Positions 7,689 to 15,630 of a stretch of DNA of 64,000 nucleotides are shown in pieces. Positions within the stretch are counted from its first letter, which is position 1; every line of letters starts with the position of its first letter. Origin of the DNA: Mycolicibacterium chlorophenolicum (GTDB lineage Bacteria; Actinomycetota; Actinomycetes; Mycobacteriales; Mycobacteriaceae); the NCBI RefSeq assembly GCF_001044235.1, contig NZ_JYNL01000069.1, positions 766,780-830,779 on the forward strand, written 5' to 3'. The position numbers and the translations under genes are program-made. The notes beneath the pieces were generated by a model. It worked only from the letters and a program-made list of their open reading frames with translations, had not been told where the DNA came from and ran no database searches.

Positions 7689-8606
7689 CTAAAGCTTCTT
7701 GGGGGCAAAGAATTTGGCGATGAAGCGGGCGCCGACGTTCAGCAGCGCGATCACGATGATCAGCGTCAGCGCGGCACCCCACATGCGGTCGGTGGGGATC
7801 GGGTTGGCGCCGGCCCCGGCGGAGGTCTGGTCGTACATCATGCCGGGCAGCGATCCCATGAAGCCGCTGAACATGTCGAAGTTGATGGCCTGCGAGTAGC
7901 CGACCAGGATCAGCAGCGGCGCCGTCTCCCCCATCACGCGGGCCAGCGACAGCAGGATCCCGGTGACGATGCCCGACAGCGCGGTGGGGATCACGATGGC
8001 GGCGATGGTCTTCCACTTCGGGACGCCGAGGGCGTAACTGGCCTCCCGCAGATCCATCGGCACGATCGCCAGCATCTCCTCGGTGGACCGCACGATGACC
8101 GGAATCATCAACAGCACCAGGGCAAGTGACACGGCGAAGCCGGACCGCTGGAAGCCCAGCGTCGCGACCCACAGCGCGTAGATGAACAGCGCCGCGACGA
8201 TCGACGGCACACCGGTGAGGATGTCCACCATGAACGTCGTGACCTTGCCCAGGCGTGTCCCGCCGCCGTACTCGACCAGATAGATGCCGACGAACACGCC
8301 GATCGGGATGGAGATCACCGCACAGACCGCCGCCTGCAGCAGGCTGCCGACGATCGCGTGGTAGGCGCCGCCGCCGGCGGCGAACGCGGTCATGCCCGCT
8401 TGGGAGTTCATCCACCAGGTGCTCGACGTGATCGCACCGAACCCCTTGGCCACCACGGTGTAGAGCACCCACAGCAGCGGGACCAGCGCGATGGCCACCG
8501 ACAGCGTCACCAGCACGGTGGCGACGTTGTTGGTCACCTTGCGGCGCACGCTCACGCCCTGGAACGTCGGCGCCTTGACGGGTTGATCAAATGTCGCGGA
8601 GGTCAT
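7689..8606 (-). CDS. pstA: phosphate ABC transporter permease PstA
   Basis: A 305-aa inner-membrane permease with six predicted helices and the binding-protein-dependent transport EAA loop (MDLREASYALGVPKWKTI, about 178-195) that docks on PstB. A cytoplasmic N-terminus of about 30 residues precedes the first helix (VATVLVTLSVAIALVPLLW). Its ATG overlaps the pstC stop by 4 nt (ATGA, 8603-8606), so translation is coupled and the two permeases are made in equal amounts. The charged FFAPKKL tail ends the protein. Confidence 0.95.
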   Translation of the reverse strand: MTSATFDQPVKAPTFQGVSVRRKVTNNVATVLVTLSVAIALVPLLWVLYTVVAKGFGAITSSTWWMNSQAGMTAFAAGGGAYHAIVGSLLQAAVCAVISIPIGVFVGIYLVEYGGGTRLGKVTTFMVDILTGVPSIVAALFIYALWVATLGFQRSGFAVSLALVLLMIPVIVRSTEEMLAIVPMDLREASYALGVPKWKTIAAIVIPTALSGIVTGILLSLARVMGETAPLLILVGYSQAINFDMFSGFMGSLPGMMYDQTSAGAGANPIPTDRMWGAALTLIIVIALLNVGARFIAKFFAPKKL

Positions 8607-9679
8607 GATGCAGACCGGTCCTTTCCGGAGACCGCGGCCCGGGCCAGCGAATTCACCACGAAGGTCAGGATGAACAGCACCAGGCCGGCCGCGATGTAGG
8701 CGCCCGCCTTGTACTGGTCGTTGAATTCCGAAGCGGCAGCGGCGATCTTGCTGGCGAACGTGTACCCGGCGTCGAACAGTGACCAGCCGAACGCCTGCTG
8801 TGTGCCGCGCAGGATGATGAGCAGCGCGATGGTCTCACCGAGCGCGCGGCCGAGCCCGAGCATCGCGCCGCTGATGTAGCCGGACATGCCGAAGGGCAGC
8901 ACCGTGGTCCGCACCACCTCCCAGCGGGTGGCGCCCAGCGCCAGCGCGGCCTCGATCTGCCCCCGCGGCGTCTGCACGAACACCTCACGGGTGACCGCGG
9001 TGATGATCGGCAGGATCATCACCGCCAGCACGATGCCGGCGGTGAAGATCGTGCCGCCGCCGGCGACCGAGGCATTGCCGGTGGAGAACAGGAACAACCA
9101 ACCGCCCAGCGTCTCGTTGAGCCACAGCGCCAGTGGCCTGATCACCGGCGCCAGGACGTAGAGCCCCCAGACGCCGTAGATGATCGACGGCACCGCCGCC
9201 AGCAGATCCACCATGTACGACAGCGGACCCACGACGCGCTTGGGCGCGTAGTTGGTCAGGTAGATCGCGATGCCGAGAGCGATCGGCATCGCCAGCAGCA
9301 ACGCGAAAACCGACACGAACACCGTCACCTGCAGAAGGTCCAGGATGCCGAACTGCATCGCGGAGGTGTCGGTGGTGATCCAGTTACCGCTGTAGAGGAA
9401 GAAGTTCTGCTCGTTGCGCGCCAGCGCGGGAATCGCGCGCCACAGCAGGAAGAACCCGATCGCCGCGATGATGGCGACGATCAGGACGCCCGAGCCCTCG
9501 GCCAACCCGCGGAAGATGCGATCACCGAGGCGCACGGTGCCGTACCTCGACGGGTCGGTCGAGAGCGGTGTCGGCTCGGGGTGGGGTGCGGCCAGGGCCT
9601 CACCCGACCCCGATTGCGCGGGATTCGGGATAGTCACAGAAGTTCCGTCAGAGCCCTTCTCGATACTGTTGAACGTCAT
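8603..9679 (-). CDS. pstC: phosphate ABC transporter permease PstC
   Basis: A 358-aa inner-membrane permease, partner of PstA. A long polar N-terminus (about 60 residues, rich in Pro/Ser) precedes helix 1 (GVLIVAIIAAIGFFLLW). The conserved EAA loop is GQIEAALALGATRWEVVRTTVLP (about 238-260). Six helices are predicted in total. The start at 9679 (ATG, MTFNSIEKGSDG) lies 57 nt after the pstS stop, the usual operon spacing. The N-terminal extension is typical of mycobacterial PstC proteins. Confidence 0.95.
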   Translation of the reverse strand: MTFNSIEKGSDGTSVTIPNPAQSGSGEALAAPHPEPTPLSTDPSRYGTVRLGDRIFRGLAEGSGVLIVAIIAAIGFFLLWRAIPALARNEQNFFLYSGNWITTDTSAMQFGILDLLQVTVFVSVFALLLAMPIALGIAIYLTNYAPKRVVGPLSYMVDLLAAVPSIIYGVWGLYVLAPVIRPLALWLNETLGGWLFLFSTGNASVAGGGTIFTAGIVLAVMILPIITAVTREVFVQTPRGQIEAALALGATRWEVVRTTVLPFGMSGYISGAMLGLGRALGETIALLIILRGTQQAFGWSLFDAGYTFASKIAAAASEFNDQYKAGAYIAAGLVLFILTFVVNSLARAAVSGKDRSAS

Positions 9680-9736
9680 GGCTGTCAGGCACCCATCCTC
9701 GCTGTGAATTCGCTGCCGCGCCAGCGAACTAGGTAG

Positions 9737-10873
9737 TTACTTGATCGCCTGGATGGACGTCAGCAGGCGCTCCTTGAACTTCTCGGGCAGCGGCACGTAA
9801 CCGGCGCTCGACAGCCCGCCCTGCCCGTCGTTGGCCGACACGGTCAGGAACGACTTGACCGCCGCCGAGGTGTCGGGGTCGTAGCCGGCGGAGCACACGA
9901 TCTCGTACGTGGCGAGCACCAGCGGGTACGCACCGGCTTCCTTGGTTCCGTAGATCGAGTTGAGGTCGAGCACCAGGTCGTTGCCGTCGGCGGCGAACTT
10001 CGCCGCGTCGATCGCCTTGCCGGCCGTGTCGTCGGTCAACTCGACGGCGCCAGCGCCGGTGTCGATCTGCGCGAACGGCAGACCGGCCTGCTGGGCGAAG
10101 CCCTTCTCCACGTAGCCGATCGAGCCCGGGGTGGCCTGCACGGCCTGCGTGACGCCCGCCGACTTCTGGGCGCCTTCACCCGCTCCGCCCTGGAACTCGC
10201 TGCCGGTGTCCTTGGTCCACGCCTCGGGCGCGGCGGTCTTCAGGTACTTCTGGAAGTTGTCGGTGGTGCCCGACGAGTCCGACCGGAAGATCGGGGTGAT
10301 CGCGGTGTCGGGCAGCGTGGCGCCGCTGTTCAGCGCGGCGATCGCCGGGTCGTTCCACTTGGTGATCTGACCCTGGAAGATCTTGGCGAGCGTGTCCGCG
10401 TTGAGCACGAGCTTGTCGACGCCCTCGAGGTTGTAGGCCATCGCGATGGGGCCGAAGACCAGCGGCAGGTGCCAGGCCGGGTTGTCACCGCAGCGCTTGG
10501 CGGCGTCGGCGATCTGCGCGTCCTTGAGCGCGGAGTCCGAGCCGGCGAAGTCGACGTTCTTGGCGATGAACTGCTCGCGACCGGCGCCCGATCCGGTCGG
10601 GTTGTAGGACAGGTTCTTGCCCTGGCACTTCTGGCCCCAGACCTGGTTGAACAGGGCGATGGCGTTCTGCTGGGCGGTCGAGCCCTCGGCGGTGAGCGAG
10701 TTCTTGCCACCGCAGTCGGCGGCCGCGGCGGAGCTGCTGCCCGACGCCGCGGAGCTGCTGCTGCCGCCCGACGCCGAGTTGTTGTCGCTTCCGCAACCGG
10801 CGAGGGTCACCGCGGCGATCGCCGCGACCGAGACCGTCGTGCCGAACGTCTTGCCGATGCTCTTGAGCTTCAC
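9737..10873 (-). CDS. pstS: phosphate-binding lipoprotein PstS
   Basis: A periplasmic-side phosphate receptor, 378 aa from the chosen GTG. It has a lipoprotein signal: MKLKSIGK n-region, hydrophobic core, lipobox LAGC (Cys near residue 27), then a Ser/Ala/Asn linker. The PstS fold shows the phosphate-binding residues in LTAEGSTAQ, AGSDSAL and RSDSSGTTDNFQKYL. GTG 10873 gives the typical MKLK start; ATG 10888 in frame is an alternative adding five residues (MKVGS). First gene of pstSCAB, driven by a PHO-box promoter at 10932-10986. In M. tuberculosis several pstS copies lie elsewhere, so having the whole operon here differs from that genome. Confidence 0.94.
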   Translation of the reverse strand: MKLKSIGKTFGTTVSVAAIAAVTLAGCGSDNNSASGGSSSSAASGSSSAAAADCGGKNSLTAEGSTAQQNAIALFNQVWGQKCQGKNLSYNPTGSGAGREQFIAKNVDFAGSDSALKDAQIADAAKRCGDNPAWHLPLVFGPIAMAYNLEGVDKLVLNADTLAKIFQGQITKWNDPAIAALNSGATLPDTAITPIFRSDSSGTTDNFQKYLKTAAPEAWTKDTGSEFQGGAGEGAQKSAGVTQAVQATPGSIGYVEKGFAQQAGLPFAQIDTGAGAVELTDDTAGKAIDAAKFAADGNDLVLDLNSIYGTKEAGAYPLVLATYEIVCSAGYDPDTSAAVKSFLTVSANDGQGGLSSAGYVPLPEKFKERLLTSIQAIK

Positions 10874-10931
10874 TGATCCCACTTTCATCTGTCCCGAATG
10901 TCGGGCCTGAGCGGCTCCGAACTCACACGGC

Positions 10932-10986
10932 AACGTATGCGGCCGTGGTAGACGGACCGGGGATGGTGAGTGAACGAAAGGTGAAC
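10932..10986 (-). promoter_or_regulatory. PHO-box promoter of pstSCAB
   Basis: On the minus strand GTTCACC (10986-10980) and GTTCACT (10975-10969) form a direct repeat with an 11-bp period. A -10 hexamer TACGTT (10937-10932) follows with nearly the same box-to--10 distance as in front of phoU (about 32 bp). Predicted transcription start is near 10925, a leader of roughly 50 nt. The conserved geometry at both phosphate genes supports activation by a RegX3/PhoP-type regulator. The mshD gene ends at 11000 and its 3' end abuts the box. Confidence 0.75.
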
Positions 10987-10999
10987 AGGTTCAGCGATT

Positions 11000-11908
11000 T
11001 CACAGGTGAAGCGGTGTACGGAAGGCGTAGGCGGCATCGACGTTGACGACCTCGAAACCCAGCCGTCGATAGGTCTTCACCGCCGCGGTGTTGTCCGACT
11101 CGACGTAGAGCATCACGACGGCGTCGCGCCCGTCGGCCGACAGCCGCTCGGCGAGGTGGTGCAGACCGGTCAGCGTCAGCGCCGCCCCCAGGCCGCGGCC
11201 CTGCGCAGCGGGGTCGACACCGACGACGTACACCTCCCCCAACGAGTCGGAATGTGTTTTGGTCCAGTGGAATCCGAGCAGCTCGCCGGTGCGCTCGTCG
11301 TGGGCGAGGAACAGGCCGGCCGGGTCGAACCACGGCTCGGCGCGGCGCTCGGCGATCTCGGCGTCGGTCCAGCCGCCCTGTTCGGGGTGCCAGGCGAACG
11401 CGGCGTTGTTGACCCGCAGCAGCTCCGCGTCGTCCTCGGATCCGGCGTAGGTGCGGATCTGCACCCCGGCCACCGGCGGCGTGGGGGGCAACCCGGCCAA
11501 CGGGCGCCGCATCTGCAGCAGCTCGCGGACGACGACCAGGTCGAGCGCGGCCGCGGCGGCGCGGGCCGGTTCGAGGTTGCCGTGCGCCCAGATGCGCGCG
11601 TCGGGTCCCCCTTCGGGCAGGCCGGCGCGGATCATCGCGCGGCCGATTCCTTGGCGACGGGCGGCGGGGTGCACCACCAGCTCGGCCATCGCGGGGGCGT
11701 CGTCGCCGGCGGGCGTGAGGTTGAGGTAGCCCCGCACGGCGTCGTCCTCGACGGCCAGCAGGTGCCGGGTGCGGTCGTGGGCGAGTTCACGCAGCACCTG
11801 ATCGCCGACCGGGGCGATGTCGTCGGCAGCCGTCGCCGCGGCGATGAGGTCGCGCACCTGCCCCTGTTCCGCCTCGGACAGCTGCTCGCGCCAGCTGACC
11901 GACGTCAC
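11000..11908 (-). CDS. mshD: mycothiol synthase MshD
   Basis: A 302-aa acetyltransferase that makes mycothiol, the main actinobacterial thiol, by acetylating Cys-GlcN-Ins. It has two tandem GNAT domains: the first (about 1-140) holds VVHPAARRQGIGRAMI, the second (about 155-302) holds VVGVDPAAQGRGLGAALT, the active acetyl-CoA site. AFAWHPEQGGW and the C-terminal AYAFRTPLHL match MshD. The GTG start overlaps the glnR stop by 4 nt (GTGA), so it is translated from the glnR-mshD message. Length is usual. Confidence 0.94.
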   Translation of the reverse strand: MTSVSWREQLSEAEQGQVRDLIAAATAADDIAPVGDQVLRELAHDRTRHLLAVEDDAVRGYLNLTPAGDDAPAMAELVVHPAARRQGIGRAMIRAGLPEGGPDARIWAHGNLEPARAAAAALDLVVVRELLQMRRPLAGLPPTPPVAGVQIRTYAGSEDDAELLRVNNAAFAWHPEQGGWTDAEIAERRAEPWFDPAGLFLAHDERTGELLGFHWTKTHSDSLGEVYVVGVDPAAQGRGLGAALTLTGLHHLAERLSADGRDAVVMLYVESDNTAAVKTYRRLGFEVVNVDAAYAFRTPLHL

Positions 11909-12702
11909 TGACGCGGCAGCGCGTCGGCGGGTGTGCCGCCCAGCGCCTCGGAGACGTCGTCGTCCAGGGCGCTGACGTCGTCGTCGTACGGATCGTCTTC
12001 GAGGTCGTCGGCATCCGCGGCCGCCGGCCGGCCGCGGGCCGGACGGACCGCCTTGTAGCCGACGTTGCGCACCGTGCCGATCAGCGACTCGTACTCGGTG
12101 CCCAGCTTGGCGCGCAGGCGCCGGACGTGGACGTCGACGGTGCGGGTGCCGCCGAAGAAGTCGTAGCCCCACACCTCCTGCAGCAGTTGCGCCCGGGTGA
12201 ACACGCGGCCGGCGTGCTGGGCGAGGTACTTCAGCAGCTCGAATTCCTTGTAGGTGAGGTCCAGCGGACGCCCACGCAGCCGCGCCGTGTACGTGCCCTC
12301 GTCGATCACCAGCTCGCCCAGGCTGATCTTGCCCACGTTCTCCTGGTTGGCCGCGCCACCGCGGCGGCCGATGAGCAGGCGCAACCGGGCGTCGATCTCG
12401 GCGGGCCCGGTGCTGGGCAGCAGGATCTCGTCCAGTCCCCACTCGGTGTTGACGGCGACGAGACCACCCTCGTTGACCACGGCCACCACGGGCACCGACG
12501 TCCCGGTGGTGCCGAGCAGCCGGCACAGGCCCCGCGCGGCGGCCAGGTCGGTGCGCGCATCGACGATGGCCACATCCGCGGATCCGGCCTCGAGCAGGGA
12601 CGACACTTCGGTGGGCGCCGTGCGCAGATTGTGCGCCAGCAGCGATAGCGACGGCAGAACCGATTCCGGATGCGGGTCCACAGTCAGTAGCAGTAGATCC
12701 AA
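11905..12702 (-). CDS. glnR: GlnR-type nitrogen response regulator
   Basis: A 265-aa OmpR-family orphan regulator controlling nitrogen assimilation genes. The receiver-like domain (1-115) begins MDLLLLTVDPHPESVLPSL. The winged-helix DNA-binding domain (about 130-225) carries DLTYKEFELLKYLAQHAG and RTVDVHVRRLRAKLG. An acidic tail (DDLEDDPYDDDVSALDDDV) follows. I choose TTG 12702, which has GGAGG five bases upstream and gives the GlnR N-terminus; TTG 12717 in frame lacks an SD. It is coupled to mshD and diverges from lmeA. GlnR proteins are not classically phosphorylated. Confidence 0.9.
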   Translation of the reverse strand: MDLLLLTVDPHPESVLPSLSLLAHNLRTAPTEVSSLLEAGSADVAIVDARTDLAAARGLCRLLGTTGTSVPVVAVVNEGGLVAVNTEWGLDEILLPSTGPAEIDARLRLLIGRRGGAANQENVGKISLGELVIDEGTYTARLRGRPLDLTYKEFELLKYLAQHAGRVFTRAQLLQEVWGYDFFGGTRTVDVHVRRLRAKLGTEYESLIGTVRNVGYKAVRPARGRPAAADADDLEDDPYDDDVSALDDDVSEALGGTPADALPRQ

Positions 12703-12822
12703 CTGGCCCTCCAGCAAGCGGTGGAGATTCTTCGCCGGGACCTCGCCGCTACATCGTTGTCTCGCGGTGACTTCCCAGATTCATGCCCGACACGTGGCCG
12801 TTACCCGACCGATGGTTTCCTA

Positions 12823-12832
12823 ACGATAGCGT
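12823..12832. promoter_or_regulatory. overlapping divergent -10 elements for glnR and lmeA
   Basis: In the 191-bp gap between glnR and lmeA, TATCGT (minus strand, 12828-12823) and TAGCGT (plus strand, 12827-12832) both fit the mycobacterial TANNNT -10. They overlap by two bases. If both are used, RNA polymerase could occupy only one promoter at a time, with leaders of about 113 nt (glnR) and 54 nt (lmeA). No GlnR box was recognised in the gap. Confidence 0.4.
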
Positions 12833-12893
12833 GCCACCTGCCCTTAAGCCGCGCCGAACGGGCCACTCGGGCGGCGTGGGCAACAATGTCCGG

Positions 12894-13688
12894 GTGCGCA
12901 AGCTCGTCCTCGGTGCGGTCGCGACCACGGTCGTGGTGATTCTCGGTGCCGTCGGCGCCGACTTCGGGGCCGCGATCTATGCCGAGTATCGCCTGGCCAG
13001 AAGCGTGCGCAGCGCCGCGAACCTGAACTGGGACCCGTCGGTGGCCATCCTGGGTTTTCCGTTCATCGCCCAGGCGGTGGACCGGCACTACGACGAGGTC
13101 GAGATCAAGGCCAGTGGTGTTGATCACGCCGTGGTCGGCAAGGCGTCGCTGGAGACGACGCTGCATTCGGTGGACCTCGGCGACTCGTGGCTGGTCGCGC
13201 CCGACGCGGTGCTCCCGGTGGGCAAAGTAGAGAGCCGCATCATCATCGATTCCACCCACGTGGGCCGCTTCATGGGCATTCCCGACCTGCTCGTCGAGGC
13301 CCCCACCCGGGAGACCAACGACTCGACGGGCGGAACCACCGAGTCCGGCATCTCGAGCAACCGCGGGGTCGTCTTCACCGGCACCCCGCGGCAGGCGGGC
13401 ATCGACGAGCGCGTGAGCATCGCCGTCGATCTGTCGGTAGTCGGGCCGGCCCGCACCACCCTGAAGATGACCGCGACCGGGGTGCTGACCGGTCCCGGGA
13501 CGGCGGACGAGGACGTTCCCGCCGACAAGCTGCCCGCCGTGCTCGCGGCGTTCTCCTCCGAACTGCCCGGCCAGAAACTGCCGTTCGGCATCGCCCCGAC
13601 GAGCGAAGGAGCGCGCGGCTCCGATGTGATCATCGAGGGCATCGCCGAGGGAGTAACCGTCGACCTCGACGAGTTCAGACTGTCATGA
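12894..13688 (+). CDS. lmeA: lipomannan elongation factor LmeA
   Basis: A 264-aa exported DUF2993-family protein. A short basic start (VRKLVLGA) leads into one membrane/signal segment (about 5-25, VATTVVVILGAVGADFG), then a periplasmic lipid-binding domain. In M. smegmatis and M. tuberculosis (Rv0817c) the orthologue binds phosphoinositides and is needed to extend the mannan core of lipomannan. The GTG at 12894 puts the hydrophobic segment at the N-terminus; the frame stays open to 12783, but those codons are not protein-like. The last codons overlap the next ATG (ATGA). Confidence 0.85.
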   Translation: MRKLVLGAVATTVVVILGAVGADFGAAIYAEYRLARSVRSAANLNWDPSVAILGFPFIAQAVDRHYDEVEIKASGVDHAVVGKASLETTLHSVDLGDSWLVAPDAVLPVGKVESRIIIDSTHVGRFMGIPDLLVEAPTRETNDSTGGTTESGISSNRGVVFTGTPRQAGIDERVSIAVDLSVVGPARTTLKMTATGVLTGPGTADEDVPADKLPAVLAAFSSELPGQKLPFGIAPTSEGARGSDVIIEGIAEGVTVDLDEFRLS

Positions 13689-14107
13689 GCTCTTCGTGGA
13701 TCGCCGTGATCGTGGTGCTGATCGTGGCCTTCGGCCTGGCCTATGTCATCGGCCGGATGCTGACGCTGCGCGCGGGCGTGCTGAAGGCGACCGACGACGC
13801 GCCGGCCGTGGACACCAGCGAGCTGGGCCTGTCCGGCACCGGGCCGACCGTCGTGCACTTCAGCGCGGTGTGGTGCGGACCGTGCGCGGGGGTGCGCCGG
13901 GTCGTCGACCAGGTGTGCGCCGACCTTCCGGACGTCGCGCACGTGGAGATCGACATGGACGCGAACCCGGATGCGGCGCGGCGCCTTTCGGTGCTCTCGC
14001 TGCCGACGACGTTCATCTTCGACGCCGACGGCCGCCAGCGGTACCGGACGTCGGGGGTACCCACCGCCGCTGACCTGCGGTCGGCCCTGCAGCCGCTGTT
14101 GGCTTGA
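13685..14107 (+). CDS. membrane-anchored thioredoxin-like protein
   Basis: A 140-aa protein with an N-terminal membrane helix (about 5-23, WIAVIVVLIVAFGLAYVIG) and a thioredoxin fold carrying the active site WCGPC (about 62-66) and the cis-Pro loop LPTTFIF. It probably works on the outer face of the membrane, reducing or transferring disulfides. It starts inside the lmeA stop (ATGA 13685-13688), so both are translated together. M. tuberculosis Rv0816c (thiX) is the synteny partner. Its position before a sulfur operon fits a thiol role, but the substrate is unknown. Confidence 0.9.
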   Translation: MSSSWIAVIVVLIVAFGLAYVIGRMLTLRAGVLKATDDAPAVDTSELGLSGTGPTVVHFSAVWCGPCAGVRRVVDQVCADLPDVAHVEIDMDANPDAARRLSVLSLPTTFIFDADGRQRYRTSGVPTAADLRSALQPLLA

Positions 14108-14123
14108 TCACCCCGTCATTGGG

Positions 14124-14129
14124 TAAGCT
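14124..14129 (+). promoter_or_regulatory. -10 box of the cysteine-responsive leader transcript
   Basis: TAAGCT fits TANNNT and ends 7 nt before GTG 14137, so transcription should begin at or next to the leader ORF start codon. It separates the sulfur operon from the lmeA-thioredoxin unit, whose stop is at 14107. Confidence 0.65.
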
Positions 14130-14136
14130 GTCGACC

Positions 14137-14226
14137 GTGTCAGCCCGCGTCGAGCTCGTGCTCACCAAGCGCCGCGCAGTCGATCTGTGCCGCGTTGCGG
14201 GTTGTTGCTGTTGTTGTAGCTGCTGA
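14137..14226 (+). CDS. leaderless polycysteine leader peptide (attenuator uORF)
   Basis: A 29-codon ORF starting with GTG and ending VAGCCCCCSC-stop. It has seven Cys: residues 18, 23-27 and 29. It also carries the RR.VDLCRVA pattern of actinobacterial sulfur-gene leader peptides. Its start is 7 nt after a -10 box, so it is read leaderless. In M. smegmatis a polycysteine leaderless uORF upstream of the DUF4395-cysA2-sseC operon has been shown to attenuate it in response to cysteine; gene order here is the same. When cysteinyl-tRNA is short, ribosomes stall on the Cys run and free the downstream start. The peptide itself need have no function. Confidence 0.88.
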   Translation: MSARVELVLTKRRAVDLCRVAGCCCCCSC

Positions 14227-14313
14227 GTAGCCGCGCTTTCATCCTGCGCCGCACTCTGCGAGCGGCCGTTTCGGCGTGCCGCGTCAGCCATCCCAGACAA
14301 CAGGAGCACAGCC
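14227..14313 (+). promoter_or_regulatory. attenuator region between leader ORF and DUF4395
   Basis: GCGGC (14262-14266) can pair either with GCCGC 14230-14234, right after the leader stop, or with GCCGC 14248-14252. These are mutually exclusive hairpins. The SD of the next gene (CAGGAG, about 14301-14306) lies downstream. Stalling on the Cys codons would cover the upstream copy and favour the second pairing. No T-run is present, so control is more likely translational or Rho-linked. The structure is inferred by eye only. Confidence 0.45.
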
Positions 14314-14778
14314 ATGTCGAGCACCACACAGACCACCACACCCGCACAGGTCGACGTGCGCGGTCCGCGGTTCGTCGCCTGGGTGACCACCGCGGTTCTC
14401 GTCGTCACGCTGCTGGTGTCGGCGTCGAGCCCGGCGACCGCGGCGGCGCTGCTGGGCGCCCAGGCGGTGGTGTTCGCGCTCGGCGCCGCGCTGGGCCCCC
14501 GGCGGCACCCCTACGGTCTGGTGTTCGCCTCGATGGTGGCCCCCCGGCTCGGTCCGGTCACCGAACGTGAACCGGTCCCGCCGCTGAAGTTCGCCCAGCT
14601 CGTCGGCTTCGTCTTCGCCGTGCTCGGCGTCGTCGGCTTCGCCGCCGGCCCTCTTGTGCTGGGTCTCGTCGCCACCGGTTTCGCGCTGGTCGCGGCGTTC
14701 CTCAACGCAGCTTTCGGGATCTGCCTGGGCTGCCGGCTCTACCCCCTGTTCCTCCGCCTGAACCCGTCTCACTCGTAA
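14314..14778 (+). CDS. DUF4395 integral membrane protein of the sulfur operon
   Basis: A 154-aa protein with about four membrane helices (first about 24-42, WVTTAVLVVTLLVSASSPA; last two about 92-130) and a conserved C-terminal GICLGCRLYPLF with a CxxC pair that could carry sulfur or a metal. DUF4395 proteins recur next to rhodaneses in actinobacteria, so a role in sulfur-compound transport or thiol chemistry is likely but unproven. ATG 14314 follows CAGGAG; expression is probably set by the leader ORF upstream. It is 17 nt before cysA. Confidence 0.82.
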   Translation: MSSTTQTTTPAQVDVRGPRFVAWVTTAVLVVTLLVSASSPATAAALLGAQAVVFALGAALGPRRHPYGLVFASMVAPRLGPVTEREPVPPLKFAQLVGFVFAVLGVVGFAAGPLVLGLVATGFALVAAFLNAAFGICLGCRLYPLFLRLNPSHS

Positions 14779-14795
14779 CCGAAAGGATCTCCTCC

Positions 14796-15629
14796 ATGGC
14801 ACGCTCCGACGTCCTGGTCACAGCCGACTGGGCCGAGAGCAATCTCGACGCGCCGAACACCGTCTTCGTCGAGGTCGACGAAGACACCAGTGCGTACGAC
14901 ACCGGTCACATCCCCGGCGCGATCAAGCTGGACTGGAAGACCGACCTGCAGGACCAGGTCAAGCGCGACTTCGTCGACGCCGAGCAGTTCTCCAAGCTGC
15001 TCTCCGAGCGCGGCATCGCCAACGACGACACGGTGGCTCTCTACGGCGGCAACAACAACTGGTTCGCCGCGTACGCCTACTGGTACTTCAAGCTCTACGG
15101 CCACGAGGACGTGAAGCTCCTCGACGGCGGGCGCAAGAAGTGGGAGCTGGACTCGCGTCCACTGTCCACCGACACGGTGACCCGCCCCGAGACCAGCTAC
15201 ACCGCCAAGGCGCCCGACAACAGCATCCGCGCCTTCCGCGACGAGGTCATCGCCGCGATCGGCACGAAGAACCTGGTCGACGTCCGCTCCCCCGACGAGT
15301 TCTCCGGCAAGATCCTCGCGCCGGCGCACCTGCCGCAGGAGCAGAGCCAGCGGCCCGGCCACGTGCCCGGTGCCATCAACGTCCCGTGGAGCAAGGCGGC
15401 CAACGAGGACGGCACGTTCAAGTCCGACGAGGACCTGGCCAAGCTGTACGCCGACGCCGGCCTGGACGGCGAGAAGGAGACCATCGCCTACTGCCGCATC
15501 GGTGAGCGCTCGTCGCACACCTGGTTCGTGCTGCAGGAGCTGCTGGGACACAAGAACGTCAAGAACTACGACGGCAGTTGGACGGAATACGGCTCCCTGG
15601 TGGGCGCCCCGATCGAGTTGGGAAGTTGA
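14796..15629 (+). CDS. cysA2: thiosulfate sulfurtransferase (rhodanese) CysA
   Basis: A 277-aa two-domain rhodanese that moves a sulfane sulfur from thiosulfate to an acceptor. The inactive N-terminal domain (about 1-140) contains FVEVDEDTSAYDTGHIPGA. The catalytic C-terminal domain (about 155-277) contains VDVRSPDEFSGKI and the active loop YCRIGERSSHTWF with nucleophile Cys near 233. SD AAAGGATCTCC precedes ATG 14796. It matches M. tuberculosis CysA2/CysA3 and lies 1 nt before sseC, its invariable partner. Confidence 0.96.
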   Translation: MARSDVLVTADWAESNLDAPNTVFVEVDEDTSAYDTGHIPGAIKLDWKTDLQDQVKRDFVDAEQFSKLLSERGIANDDTVALYGGNNNWFAAYAYWYFKLYGHEDVKLLDGGRKKWELDSRPLSTDTVTRPETSYTAKAPDNSIRAFRDEVIAAIGTKNLVDVRSPDEFSGKILAPAHLPQEQSQRPGHVPGAINVPWSKAANEDGTFKSDEDLAKLYADAGLDGEKETIAYCRIGERSSHTWFVLQELLGHKNVKNYDGSWTEYGSLVGAPIELGS

Positions 15630-15630
15630 T

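Noticed and set aside
8358..8699. Small plus-strand ORFs inside pstA/pstC
   Set aside because: Shadows of membrane-protein genes, with no start signals.
12783..12893. Upstream extension of lmeA
   Set aside because: It would place the hydrophobic segment internally, and the codons cover the overlapping -10 boxes.
14230..14266. SAM or other known sulfur riboswitch before cysA
   Set aside because: No matching core; the polycysteine ORF explains cysteine control better.
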